A DNA stretch of 64,000 nt from Dysosmobacter welbionis (GCF_005121165.3 NZ_CP034413.3:1612001-1676000); one strand, 5' to 3'. Numbered from the stretch's first letter, positions 27,733 through 36,881 are shown. Notes: generated by a model from the letters alone, not told the origin. Numbers and translations: made by a program.

Positions 27733-28137
27733 ATGGGTGAAAACAGACACCGGCACACCGTCTGGATGGACGATGCCGTGTGGGATCAGGTGGAGTCCCA
27801 CTACCAGAAAGACAACTGCTCCACCAAAAATGAGTATATCGAAAAGGCGATTCAGTTCTACTCCGGCTACCTGAATTCGGAGCGGGCCGGCGATTACCTG
27901 CCCCGGGTTCTGGCCGATGTGCTGGAGGGCAAGCTGGGGGCCCTGGGCAAACGGATGGGACACCTGCTGTTCAAGCTGGCGGTGGAGGAGGCCCTCATGG
28001 GAAATCTGGTGGCCGCCGGGATGGACGTGGCTCTGGACACACTGCGTAAGACACGGGTCCGGTGCGTGAAGGAGGTCAGAGAAACCAACGGTGAGATCGA
28101 CATGGATGACGCCCTCGCCTACCAGAAAGGGGTGTAG
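27733..28137 (+). CDS. Small relaxase-associated protein
   Basis: Protein of 134 residues directly before the relaxase, starting at ATG 27733 behind GGGAGGT. The N-terminus HRHTVWMDDAVWDQVESHY resembles ribbon-helix-helix type accessory proteins that help relaxases nick oriT. The middle is helical (LEGKLGALGKRMGHLLFKLA) and the end acidic. The frame is intact, unlike its neighbours. It is separated from the relaxase by 2 bp. Function by position only: auxiliary mobilization protein. Confidence 0.55.
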   Translation: MGENRHRHTVWMDDAVWDQVESHYQKDNCSTKNEYIEKAIQFYSGYLNSERAGDYLPRVLADVLEGKLGALGKRMGHLLFKLAVEEALMGNLVAAGMDVALDTLRKTRVRCVKEVRETNGEIDMDDALAYQKGV

Positions 28138-28139
28138 GA

Positions 28140-29928
28140 ATGGAGGGACTGATTCAGAAGTCGGGCTATATCAAGTCGGGAAGCGGCGGCGGACACTACG
28201 CTGAATACATCGCCACCCGGGAGGGTGCGGAGGAGTTGAAGCCCGGCGGCTACCTGGAGTATATAGCGGAGCGCCCCCCCGGTCCCACGGACTGTTCTCC
28301 GCCGATAGTCCCGCCGACCTGGAGAAAACTACGGATGAGATCAATGGGCATACCGGCCCGGTGTGGACCCTCATCTACTCCCTGAAGCGGGAGGATGCCG
28401 TCCGGCTGGGGTATGACTCCGCGGAGAGCTGGCGGAAGCTGTTGTTGGCTCATCAGACAGAACTGGCCCAGGCCATGAAAATCTCTCCGCAAAATTTCCG
28501 CTGGCGGGCCGCCTTTCATGACGAAAAGCACCATCCGCACATCCACATGATGGCCTAATCGTCAGCCCCCAAGCAAGGCTATCTCACGGAAAAAGGCATC
28601 GAGCAGATGCGTTCGAAGCTGTCCAATGAGATCTTCCATGACGAGATGCTGTCCCTCTACCAGCAAAAAGATCTATCCTATCAGCAGGTGCGGGACACCG
28701 CGATAGAGGCCATGGGGCGGCTCATTCGGAGGATGGAAACAGGTCTGTGCCACAGTCCGGTCATCGAAACGCAAATGGAAACGCTGGCCGGAATGCTGGA
28801 AAACTACAAGGGCAAGAAAGTCTACGGCTACCTGAGAAAGCCGGTAAAAGCCCAAGCAGACGCCCATCGTGGATGAACTGGCCAGGCTCCCAGAGGTGGC
28901 GGAGTGCTATGGACAATGGAACGAACTTCGGGATGAACTAGAGCGCTACTACAAGGACGCGCCGAGAGAGCACAAACCATTCTCACAGCAAAAGGAGTTC
29001 AAAGCCATCAAGAATATGGTCATCCGGGAAGCAGAGGAATTGCGCTTAGGTGCCTTTACCTTCGAAGATACGACCATGAAAGACGAAGTGGATGAGGATC
29101 AGGAGGCGGTGTACAACATCTGGAACTCCCGCCGGCAGATGTCTTAGGCATACCAGGCTGCCAAGGAAATCCTGTCAGAGTATGAAAATACAGAGAAAGA
29201 AAAAGCAGTACAGGTGCGGATGCTGGAGCAGCTCTGGAATGCCGGCTTCACCGTAGCGGCTCATCTGCTGAACAAGTGCTGGCGGGACAGCATGGGCGTG
29301 CTTCCGGATGACGAACAGGCGGAGCTGTGGTTCCGCCGTGCCGCTGAAGCTGGTCATGACTTCTCCCAGTACGCCCTTGGTAAACTGCTGCAAAGTCAAA
29401 AGCGAATGGATGAGGCGGTGTCTCGGTATGAAAAAGCGGCGGCACAGGACAATTCCTACGCCGACTGCTGGCTGGGAAAGCTGTACTTCGAAGGAAAAGC
29501 GGTCTCAAAGGATGTACCCGGGGCGGTGGACCACCTCACCGCCTCCGCCGAACAGGGCAACCAGTTCGCCCAGTATGCTCTGGGCAGGCTGTATCTCGAC
29601 GGACGGGAGGTTCCGCGGGACCCGGATCAATCCTGGGACTGGTTCTCTGCGATGGCGGAACAGGGAAACAAGTACGCCCAGTTCTTCCTGGCGCACTTCA
29701 ATGACACACAGTCCTCATATGCTTCTGGCCGCCACCAAGCTGCTTCACCACCTGGGGCAGATATTCCAGGACAACTCCGTGCCGCCTGCCGCACCGGCGG
29801 GACATGGTGTGGACCGAAAGCTGCTCCGAAAGATCAGGGCGAAGAAGATCGTCATGGGCCACAAGCCGGGTGACCATGAAGATCTCGAGCTAACACAAGG
29901 CGGCATGGGAGGTATGACAGGATATTGA
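28140..29928 (+). pseudogene. MobP/MobL-type relaxase with Sel1-like repeats, pseudogene
   Basis: Remains of a relaxase that nicks DNA for conjugal transfer. The N-terminal part has GGYLEYIAERP, then in a second frame PVWTLIYSLKREDA, FRWRAAFHDEKHHPHIHMM (HUH metal motif), then an in-frame TAA at 28556. KPVKAQADAH is followed by a shift to VDELARLPEVAECYGQWNEL. A TAG at 29144 follows, then Sel1-type repeats with SQYALGKLLQSQ, YADCWLGKLYFEGK and FAQYALGRLYLDGR. A last shift near 29720 leads to LLHHLGQIFQDN and a stop at 29928. At least three frameshifts (one in a C7 run at 28274-28280) and two stops make it inactive. Confidence 0.75.
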
Positions 29929-29940
29929 TAGGACCGGAGG

Positions 29941-29963
29941 ATGGTATCAAAATGTGATACCAT
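29941..29963 (+). repeat. 9-bp inverted repeat touching the IS3 left end
   Basis: ATGGTATCA (29941-29949) and TGATACCAT (29955-29963) with a 5-nt loop, 13 bp after the relaxase stop. It abuts the left end of the IS3 element. CTTTTG follows the right end of that element, so this may be the stem of a terminator split by the insertion. Confidence 0.55.
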
Positions 29964-30033
29964 TGAACTGCACCCCCAGAGATAGACAAAAGTGATAAAA
30001 TAAAAAAAGGGGGGTAAATATGCCAAAAGGAGT

Positions 30034-30041
30034 GCCAAATC
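30034..30041 (+). repeat. IS66 target-site duplication, left copy
   Basis: GCCAAATC directly precedes the IS66 left end GTAAGCG. The second copy is at 33109-33116. Eight bases is the duplication length typical of IS66. Confidence 0.9.
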
Positions 30042-30070
30042 GTAAGCGTAAAACAGCGGGAAGCATCAAC

Positions 30071-30098
30071 AAAAGGGCGGCCGCATGGCCGCCTTTTT
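30071..30098. terminator. Hairpin just inside the IS66 left end
   Basis: AAAAGG-GCGGCC and GGCCGC-CTTTTT form a stem at 30071-30098 flanked by A and T runs, so it can end transcription in both directions. It may shield the element from outside transcription. Confidence 0.7.
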
Positions 30099-30118
30099 GC
30101 TGAATAGGATTCGCAGGA

Positions 30119-30292
30119 TTAAGAGAGGATCACTTCTTGCGAAAGAAAATCATGTACCACATCCAAAAGGTGCTCAGGGGGAAGTTGGAGACGAGAATCT
30201 TTTTTAACGAGCAAGGCCACAGCGTTTTTGCCGTGGGATAGGGGGAGAAACCACAGAAATTGTGGCCCAGCCATCTGGAAAATGACCTTGTA
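30119..30292 (-). pseudogene. In-frame tail behind the Spo0A-C-like gene
   Basis: After the TAG that ends the Spo0A-C-like gene the same frame stays open for 57 codons (FLWFLPLSHGKNAVALLVKK, then LPPEHLLDVVHDFLSQE) to a TAA. It reads like real protein but I do not recognise it. It may be the tail of a longer passenger protein. Confidence 0.35.
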
Positions 30293-30757
30293 CTAGAATG
30301 CCATAGGAGGAAGTGCGGGATGGATGTATCTCGTGGAAAAAATATTTGTAAAGAACATTTGGTGAACATTTGGTTCTTTGGGGATAGTTTCATTACGCTC
30401 AAGACCATTCAAAGGGGTGTCTTGCTTACGTATGGTCTGGCGCTTTAAATATTCCGCAAGCCGTATAATGAAATTTTTGGGTGTAGGACGTTCAACCGGA
30501 AGATGGTTGCTATAGACTTGCCGCAGGATCTTTTTGTTTCCAGTCTCCCAAATGTTAGTTGTTGTACGTGCTAAGGACCTGGATACAGTTTTTGCTTTCT
30601 TTCCAGTCTGTTGCTCGAAAGAATCCGATGTCTTACCCAGATGCAAGGCTTCTGTCCCACCGGTCATGACCAGAGAGACAACACCCAGCAGATCGCTGCT
30701 ACCTACCGAACCGACGTTTCCTTCAATTTCAAAAATCAGGTCTTGTGTGTCCTCCAT
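30293..30757 (-). CDS. Spo0A C-terminal-domain-like DNA-binding protein carried by IS66
   Basis: Protein of 154 residues, starting at ATG 30757 behind CCGGAGGT. Residues about 50-112 follow the Spo0A DNA-binding domain: TGKKAKTVSRSLARTTTNIW, then ETGNKKILRQVYS and RPTPKNFIIRLAEYLKR. These correspond to the Spo0A pattern of TxSRVERAIR, AWxxGN and KPTNSEFIAxxADKLR. There is no receiver domain. It lies inside the IS66 element, past tnpC, so it would move with it. The last 40 residues are unlike Spo0A. It could bind 0A-box-like DNA, regulate the transposon, or interfere with sporulation control; none is shown. Confidence 0.7.
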   Translation of the reverse strand: MEDTQDLIFEIEGNVGSVGSSDLLGVVSLVMTGGTEALHLGKTSDSFEQQTGKKAKTVSRSLARTTTNIWETGNKKILRQVYSNHLPVERPTPKNFIIRLAEYLKRQTIRKQDTPLNGLERNETIPKEPNVHQMFFTNIFSTRYIHPALPPMAF

Positions 30758-30897
30758 AGAAAATACCTCCGGTAAAAAATTTGACGTTAAATCTGTAGTT
30801 CGCAAATTCGCCGTTTTGAGACAAAAAGAGACACCAGAAAATTCAGAAACCTAAAAGGAAAAAGAGCCTGCGTATCAGCAGACTCTTTAGCGTACAG

Positions 30898-32479
30898 TCA
30901 TATTTTCACAGGGATATCCCAACTGCTTTGCGGGGCGTTCTCCGGCAATAATTTCTCTGCCAAATTCTTTTCCTCTGCCGCGAGTTTCGGAGCATCTCTC
31001 AGAAGCCAGGTCAGATACTGGTATGGGGAGAGAGGATTCTCCTTGGCAGTCTCAATCATGCTATAAACAATTGCACTGCTCTGAGCCCCGCCTTCCGTAT
31101 TTGCAAACAGCTAGTTCTTCCGGCTCATTACAAAGGGTTTCACACTGCGTTCCGCACGGTTATTGAAGATCTCCAGCTGCCCATCCCCCAGAAACCGGAT
31201 CAGGTATGGCCACTGTTCCCGCAGATAGTACAGTGCCTTGCCCAGCGCGGACTTCGGCACAGCGGCGCTCTTCGTTTCAGCCCATGTCAATAAAGCGTCC
31301 ATCACCGGCTTGGACCGGGCCAGACGCTGTTCACACCGTTCTTCCGGCGGCAGCCCTGCCAATTCCTGCTCAATCCCGAAGAGGCATTATCCAGCCCCTC
31401 CGGTGCCGCACAACCTGCGCGTTGGTCCTTCGGCAGGGCATCCACCGCCTCATCGAATTTTCGCCGCAGGTACGCCCAGCAACCAACCACCCGGATGTTT
31501 TTAGGCAACCGGTGGTAACCGGAGTAGCCATCTGCATGGAGCCACCCGGAGAAACTCTCCAGAAAGGCAGCCGCGTTCTCCGCCTTCCGGGTAGGCCGGT
31601 ACTCATACAGCACAACGGGGGACTTCGCGTCCCCACTGGTGCGGTACAGCCACATATAGCACTTGCTCCGGGCTGCCCGGCCCTCCAGTTTCAGCACCTG
31701 CAGCGTGGTTTCATCCGCGTGGAGCACCTGTCGTTGGAGGAGCCGCCTGTGCAGTTCCTCATATACCGGTTTCAGCCAGTCCTCCGCCACCCGCAGCACC
31801 CAGTTGCTCATGGTCTGCCGGCTCAACTGCACGCCTGCCCGGTTCCACTCCTGTTCCTGCCGGTACAACGGTGCGTACATCACAAATTTCTGCACCATGA
31901 TATGGGCGACCGCCTCCGCCGAGGCATAGCTGCCGGGAGTCAGGGCAGGGAGCCTTTCCGCCTTGCGGATCGGCGTCTCTGTCCCTTCCTCCTTGCATTT
32001 GGGGCAGGCGTAGGTGAAATAAATGTTTTCCCGGATCATCACCTGGGCCGGGATCATCACCAATGTGCGCCGGACGTCCCTTCCAATCTCCATCTTGGCT
32101 GTGCCGCACACAGGGCAGTCTGGTTCCTTCTCTGGAATCCGGTGTTCCACCACCTCAACCGGTACATTGTCCGGCAGGACCTCCTCCGGCCTGGAAGAAC
32201 GCCGGGTATGGGCGGCCACCTCCGTCTCTTTGGCTCTCCGCCTGGACAACCAGGCTTCCGTCTCGTCAAACATGAGGCTCAACTGGGGCCTATCAGTTCT
32301 TCTTCCAGCCGCTCCGAGGACACTCCGTAGAGTTTCTTCCTGTTCAGGCGCACTTGCTCCAGAAGCCAGTCCAATTTCTGGTTCAGCTCGTCTCTTTCCG
32401 CTTTCAGAGACGCATATTCCGCCCGTGAAATGGTTACCATCTCCGGGGTGCTTGTCCCATGATTTCTTTCATTTTTCAT
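30898..32479 (-). pseudogene. tnpC: IS66 TnpC transposase, frameshifted
   Basis: DDE transposase of IS66. The start at 32479 gives a coiled N-terminus (AERDELNQKLDWLLEQVRLN). A slip near 32280 leads into LMFDETEAWLSRRRAKE. Then come the zinc-finger CPVCGTAKME, CPKCKEEG, the transposase core (LHADETTLQVL, HADGYSGYHRLP) and a second slip near 31370. The C-terminus reads FNNRAERSVKPFVMSRKN, an in-frame TAG at about 31111 in place of the usual tryptophan, then LFANTEGGAQSSAIVYSMIE to a stop at 30898. Not functional. Confidence 0.85.
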
Positions 32480-32545
32480 GGGTAAATTATACTATATTTG
32501 AACTGGAAAGTCCAGTATTTCCAGGGTTTTCAGCTATTCTACCGC

Positions 32546-32740
32546 CTAAATGATACGCAGGCCGTCCACCGGACGGTGGGCCTTTAGCTGCTCCACCTTC
32601 AGCCCCTCCATCAGCCAGCGGTATTGCTGCGGCGTCAATTGCCGTACCTCGTTTTCCGTTCGCGGCCATTGGTATGCACCCTGTTCCAACCGCTTATACA
32701 ACAGGATAAATCCATCCCGCTCCCAATAGAGGCCCTTGAT
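32546..32740 (-). pseudogene. tnpB: IS66 TnpB, 3' fragment
   Basis: Reads LSGRQRDRIKGLYWERDGF, LLYKRLEQGAYQWPRTENEV and LRII before a TAG at 32546. This is the second half of TnpB (FCGRRxDRIKGLxWExDGF). The first half is missing because tnpA is joined directly to it. Confidence 0.75.
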
Positions 32741-33008
32741 GCGGTCCCGCTGTCTGCCGCTCAGGCAACGGCGAGAGCTCTACAAAGGCTGCCGGTGGCT
32801 GCGGTGCTGAAACTGCGGGCACAAGTTCTGTGGCTGCCGATGAAAGGATTTCCTTTTCCCGGCGGTAGTACGTCTTTGCCGAAATATTGTGTTCCGCACA
32901 CCATCCCCTTACGCTCATGCCGCTGCTGCGGCAGTCTATGACCTGTGTCTTCCATTGTTCCAGCTTTGCCTGCCGTTTCAATTCACACGCGCCCATCTTC
33001 CCCGCCAC
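32700..33008 (-). pseudogene. tnpA: IS66 TnpA, joined to the tnpB fragment
   Basis: Starts MAGKMGACELKRQAKLEQWK and has the helix-turn-helix CRSSGMSVRGWCAEHNISAK followed by TYYRREKE. The TnpA part ends near AAFVELSPLPE, after which the sequence matches TnpB in another frame. The deletion removed the end of tnpA and the start of tnpB. Confidence 0.75.
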
Positions 33009-33021
33009 CTTCTAAAATGAG

Positions 33022-33055
33022 AATTCTCGAGAAGTCTTTAGACTTCTCGAGAATT
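33022..33055. repeat. Perfect 16-bp inverted repeat upstream of tnpA
   Basis: Arms 33022-33037 and 33040-33055 with a 2-nt centre, each containing TTCTCGAGAAG, itself a palindrome. It sits between the IS66 right end and the tnpA start, so it may be an operator or a hairpin blocking outside transcription. Confidence 0.85.
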
Positions 33056-33108
33056 AGTATCTCATATCCTCTTCAACTTTTTAATCCGCCCCCAGCTTTG
33101 ACGCTTAC

Positions 33109-33116
33109 GCCAAATC
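33109..33116 (+). repeat. IS66 target-site duplication, right copy
   Basis: GCCAAATC directly follows the IS66 right end (CGCTTAC) and matches 30034-30041. Confidence 0.9.
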
Positions 33117-33443
33117 GAAGATACAGTGCGGAATTCAAAGTAAAGGTAATCGAAATCATGCGGGCGGAAGGCCTGAACCACAGTGAAGCAGGCCGGCGGT
33201 TTGGGATTGAGTCTCATACACTGCTTCAGATATGGGAGTGGATTTACTTGGCGGAAGGGCCGGAAGGTTTCTCTGTTGAACGACGAGGGCACAGCGGATC
33301 GGGCCGTCCTCTGAAACGGGTAAGCCAGGACCGTGAGAAAGAGTTGCTGGCTCAAGTACAGCGATTAGAGGCAGAAAATCGATACCTAAAAAATTGCGGG
33401 CCTCGGTTTTGGAAGACGAGCAGCGCCAGCGCAAAAAGCGCGG

Positions 33444-34285
33444 GTGATTCAAGAACTGAGGCCAGAAATCCCTTTGAAGATGCTGCTGTCCGTTGCTCAC
33501 CTGTCAAGGCCCACATTTTATGATGAGATAAAGCGGATGAAGAAGGGGAACAAGTGCGCATCCGTAAAAAGAGAAATCCAAGCAATTTTTAAAGAACACC
33601 GGGGCAGATACGGTTACAGGCGAATCACAGCGGAGCTGGAAAACAGGAAGATTCATTGTAATCACAAGGTAGTCTCCAGACTGATGAAGGAGCTTGGGTT
33701 GGTGTGCCGAGTTCGGATGAAGAAATATCGTTCTTACAAGGGCGAGATGGGACAAATTGCGCCAAATCTGTTGGAGAGAAACTTTGAGGCAGAACAGCCA
33801 AACGAAAAAATGGTAACAGACGTCACAGAATTTCATCTTTTCGGGCAAAAACTCTACTTATCCATCCTGCTTGATCTGTAAGCCGGGACATTGTAAGCTA
33901 CACGATTTCAGATCGTCCGGACCTAAAGATGGTGACCTCCATGCTGGAGAAAGCGTTTCATAAAATTCCGGATGGGACAAATCTGATTCTTCACTCGGAC
34001 CAAGGCTGGCATTACCAGCATAGAAAGTATCGGGACATGCTGAAAGGCAAGGACATTCGGCAAAGCATGAGCCGAAAGGGGAATTGCCTGGATAATGCTG
34101 TCGTGGAAAATTTCTTTGGGCTCCTCAAATCGGAGCTGCTTTATCTGCAAAAGTTTGCATCCATAGAGCAGTTTAAAACAGAACTGGTCTCCTATCTTGA
34201 ATACTACAACAACCGAAGAATCAAATTGAGCCCGGGCGGTCTGCCTCCAGCCGTTCATAGATGTAAAACCCTTGGCGCTGCTTGA
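33444..34285 (+). pseudogene. IS3 orfB transposase, one frameshift
   Basis: GTG 33444 overlaps the orfA stop. The frame reads LSVAHLSRPTFYDEIKRMKK, RGRYGYRRITAELENRKI and the first catalytic aspartate in VTDVTEFHLFGQKLYLS. After LLDL a base is missing near 33882; the next frame continues SRDIVSYTISDRPDLKMV, LHSDQGWHYQH (second Asp) and NAVVENFFGLLKSELLY (Glu). With one base added the protein has 280 residues and an intact DDE set. Confidence 0.85.
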
Positions 34286-34428
34286 GTCAGTCGTAGTTGT
34301 CCAATATTTTGGGTGCAGTTCAACTTTTGAAAAAAGGAAATTGTAAAGTCTTTGATAACTCCGATCAAATAGCGTGGCTATTTTATAGAAGTTGCAGTAT
34401 GTTGTGTTGCTGATAGGAGGCGATCGAT

Positions 34429-35583
34429 ATGTCAAAGAAACGAGCCAACGGCGAGGGGAACATCCGCAAACGCAAGAACGGCCGCTGGGAGGGACGATAC
34501 ACTGCCGGGTACGATCCAAAGACCGGCAAACGCATCAACAAAAATGTGTTGGGTAAGACGCAGGCGGAGGTTCGGGAAAAACCGAAAACAGCCATGGCGG
34601 AGTGTCAGGGGCTGGACGTCAGCAGAGAAGCCGATGAACACACAGTAGCCACCTGGCTGAAAATGTGGTATGAACTCTATGCCAAGCCCAACGTCCGCAC
34701 AGCCACCGCCAACCGCTACCAGCTCATCATCGATACCTACACCGTCCCCGCATCGGGAATATCAAATTGAAGAAGATGACCACCCGGCATCTGCAGAAGC
34801 TCTACAAGGAGTTATTAGAAAACGGTAGAATCCATGTTGGAAAGAACCAGAGCAAAGGGCTCAGCACCACCACGGTCCGCAGCGTCCACCTGATGCTCCA
34901 CGCCGCTCTGGACCGGGCAGTAAAAGAACGGCTCATTCCCCGAAACCCCTGCGAGAACTGCATCGTCCCAAAGCCCCGAAAACTGGACATGAAAGTCTTA
35001 TCTCCAGAGCAGATGGGGGGCTATTTTGGAAGCCGCACAGCGGCGAGATCTGCTCTCTATGTTTTATCTGGAACTGGTCAGCGGATTGCGGAAGGGAGAA
35101 CTGGTGGCCCTGCGGTGGGACGACCTGGATGTCCAAAGCAAAACTATCTCGGTAAGCAGACAGTATGTCCGAAACCCGGATGGAAGTCTGGAGCTCACAA
35201 GGCCCAAAACCGAAAACTCAGTACGTCTGGTGTCTATCCCACAGGCAGCGGTGGACCTGCTGCTCCAGGAGCATGACCACCATCCGGATAATCCATACAT
35301 GTTCCCCTCTCCATTAGCCGGAGAGATGTATCACCCGGACAGCGTGGTAAACCTCCACAAAAAGATCCTGAAGGACGCCGGATTGGAACATCTCAGATTC
35401 CACGATCTCCGGCACACCTTCGCCACCACAGCTCTCCAGAATGGCGTGGACGTGAAAACAGTGTCCTCCATGCTAGGGCACTTTGACGCCGGTTTCACCC
35501 TCCGCACCTACACCCACGCAACAAGGCAAAAGCAGGATGAGGCAACCCAGACCATGGGCAGCTTCATGGAACAGGTCATGTAA
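34429..35583 (+). pseudogene. Tyrosine recombinase (integrase) beside tRNA genes, two compensating frameshifts
   Basis: Site-specific recombinase of 384 residues when read across two slips: a missing C in the C4 run at 34746-34749 and an extra G in the G6 run at 35015-35020. Domains: AP2-like arm binding (KNGRWEGRYTAGYDPKTGKR), core binding (LKMWYELYAKPNVRTATANR), and a full catalytic domain with SGLRKGELVALRWDD, RFHDLRHTFATTALQNGVD, MLGHFDAGFTLRTYTHAT. Arg, His-x-x-Arg, His and Tyr are all present. The gene points at the 3' ends of tRNA-Thr and tRNA-Asp 185 bp away, the usual place for an element that integrates into a tRNA. It may be functional if the slips are sequencing errors. Confidence 0.75.
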
Positions 35584-35598
35584 GACAGAGAGAAAAAT

Positions 35599-35630
35599 GC
35601 CGGACGGGAAGGCAAATCTTCCCGTCCGGC
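35599..35630. terminator. Hairpin after the integrase gene
   Basis: A perfect 13-bp stem (GCCGGACGGGAAG with CTTCCCGTCCGGC) and 6-nt loop, 15 bp past the stop. The T tract is poor. Confidence 0.6.
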
Positions 35631-35730
35631 ACTCTTGTGTCCGTTATTTCCTTTCCGCGTGTGGGTCACGGTGTGGGTCAACCCGCTGCCCCACATTTTG
35701 ACCCACACGAAAAAGTCCACATTCGCAACA

Positions 35731-35761
35731 AAAAAACACCTGAAATCCGAAGATTTCAGGT
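35731..35761 (-). terminator. Terminator of the tRNA transcript
   Basis: ACCTGAAATC (35738-35747) and GATTTCAGGT (35752-35761) with a CGAA loop. On the minus strand TTTTTT follows. It lies 7 bp past the CCA of tRNA-Thr. Confidence 0.85.
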
Positions 35762-35767
35762 ATTTGT

Positions 35768-35843
<76 letters not shown>

Positions 35844-35849
35844 ATAAAA

Positions 35850-35926
35850 TGGCGACCCGGAACGGGCTCGAACCGTCGACCTCTAGCGTGACAGGCTAGC
35901 GTTCTAACCAACTGAACTACCGGGCC
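35850..35926 (-). tRNA. tRNA-Asp (anticodon GTC)
   Basis: Acceptor GGCCCGG/CCGGGTC, D arm with AGTTCAGTTGGTTAGAAC, anticodon loop CTGTCAC with GTC, T arm GACGGTTCGAGCCCGTT, discriminator G and an encoded CCA. Total 77 nt. Six bases upstream of tRNA-Thr in the same transcript. Confidence 0.93.
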
Positions 35927-35982
35927 ATTTTGTAGGCTCGTCCTATTATAAGCAAATACATCCTGCCTTCTAAAGATTCCAA

Positions 35983-36060
35983 TGGCAGGAGCAGAAGAAT
36001 TCGAACCCTCGGCATGCGGTTTTGGGATGGCTACAAAGAGCAACGTTCCTCTACTGCCCC
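35983..36060 (-). pseudogene. Degenerate tRNA (tRNA-Trp-like 3' half)
   Basis: The 3' half looks like a tRNA: CCCAAAACC (anticodon-loop-like), GAGGGTTCGAATTC T arm, then CTGCTCCTGCCA. A GGGGCAG at the 5' side can pair with CTGCTCC. The D and anticodon stems do not fold properly. Probably a decayed tRNA-Trp copy, or a tRNA fragment left by an integrated element. Confidence 0.5.
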
Positions 36061-36852
36061 AAACACTTACCAATCCATAGCAGTTCGCTCTTCACAATTC
36101 TGACGTTTTCTTGATGCTGTCATCCTTTGGGACAACGCATCCGCCGCACAGAACAATAAGGATTATACTTTACGCCGCAGCTTTTGTCAATCCTTTTTTT
36201 GATTTTTGAGACATTTTTTTAATGTCTCCATTATCCAGCAGACAGACAGCTGCCTTGAGGCACCTTTGCAGCAGGTGTGTTTTGTCGCTTCACAATTCTA
36301 CTGATTTTGGAGTCCCAAGGGAAGCTGTGTTTTCGCCGTTTCCCTTTTTCTTTTGCCAACAAAAATTTTACACTAACCAGACCAAATCTCTGAAATTTCC
36401 AGCGCCAAGGATGACCGTAGCGCACAGACATGGAAAAAGCCGCCCCTCAAAAACCAAGGCGCATAAAACAATGGAAAGCCCTTTCCTCGGGGAACTTCAA
36501 ACCTATGAGAAAGAGCCATACTGGCGCCCTCGATGGATGCCTCCTTCCGGAGATGGCCGATAGCCTGCTGATCTGCATGGAAAGTATGGTGAACCAAGGC
36601 CAGCGTCTACAAAGAGGCCACCTGGGTCAAGAAGCTGAAAAACACGCTGAATATCCAGTTCCACCAGTCCATTGCAGAGCACTTCTCCTGGGCTGGTCTG
36701 GAAAATTCTGAAATACCGGGAGAGCTACAGCCATATGAATCACGCTTTGGACAAGAGGGATGCCACCAGCGCGGATATCCTGCTAGATATTATTGTGAAG
36801 CTCTGGAGTTGCTGCAGTCCATTTTCTTTTCACCCGCACCTCGGCCGCAAGA
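36061..36852. other. About 0.8 kb with only coding remnants
   Basis: Upstream region of the tRNA genes, then sequence without an intact gene. From about 36595 to 36770 the plus strand reads like old protein (WVKKLKNTLNIQFHQSIAEH and, in another frame, NHALDKRDATSADILLDIIV), in shifting frames. I do not recognise the family. Confidence 0.4.
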
Positions 36853-36881
36853 GAAAACACCGCCAGGAACGGTGTTTTTTC
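36853..36881 (+). terminator. Intrinsic terminator
   Basis: GAAAACACCG pairs with CGGTGTTTTTTC around an 8-nt loop; the T run is built into the stem end. It faces the 3' end of the LacI-type gene and can also stop readthrough from the left. Confidence 0.75.

Larger units (their letters stand above)
30042..33108 (-). mobile_element. IS66-family element (3067 bp) with an extra gene
   Basis: Ends begin GTAAGCGT on both sides (left 30042, right end read on the minus strand from 33108), followed by partly matching inverted-repeat sequence. It is flanked by the 8-bp duplication GCCAAATC. Contents on the minus strand: tnpA, a fused tnpB fragment, tnpC with stops, then a Spo0A-C-like gene downstream of tnpC. 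It is longer than the usual 2.5-2.7 kb despite an internal tnpA-tnpB deletion, because of that extra region. Confidence 0.9.
30020..33447 (+). pseudogene. IS3 orfA, interrupted by IS66
   Basis: The first codons (ATG 30020, MPKGVPN) are cut by the IS66 element after position 30041 and resume at 33117 in the same frame as RYSAEFKVKVIEIMRAEGLN. The helix-turn-helix (HSEAGRRFGIESHTLLQIWE) and leucine-zipper-like LLAQVQRLEAENRYLK follow. In the A6 run at 33388-33393 the frame shifts by -1 to LRASVLEDEQRQRKKRG and a TGA overlapping the orfB start (GTGA). Adding one A gives 117 residues. The encoded protein binds the element ends. Confidence 0.8.
29963..34323 (+). mobile_element. IS3-family (IS150-like) element, split by an IS66 element
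   Basis: Terminal inverted repeats of 13 bp: TTGAACTGCACCC at 29963-29975 and its exact complement at 34311-34323. Removing the IS66 insertion (30042-33108) and one target copy leaves about 1.29 kb, the normal size for IS3/IS150 elements, with a restored orfA and an orfB. No host target duplication is obvious at the outer ends. orfB is frameshifted, so the element is probably dead. Confidence 0.85.

Noticed and set aside
11996-35583. TAG reassigned as a sense codon
   Set aside because: Intact host-type genes nearby end in TAG (for example DUF1904), and the remnants also contain TAA stops and frameshifts, so ordinary decay explains the ambers.
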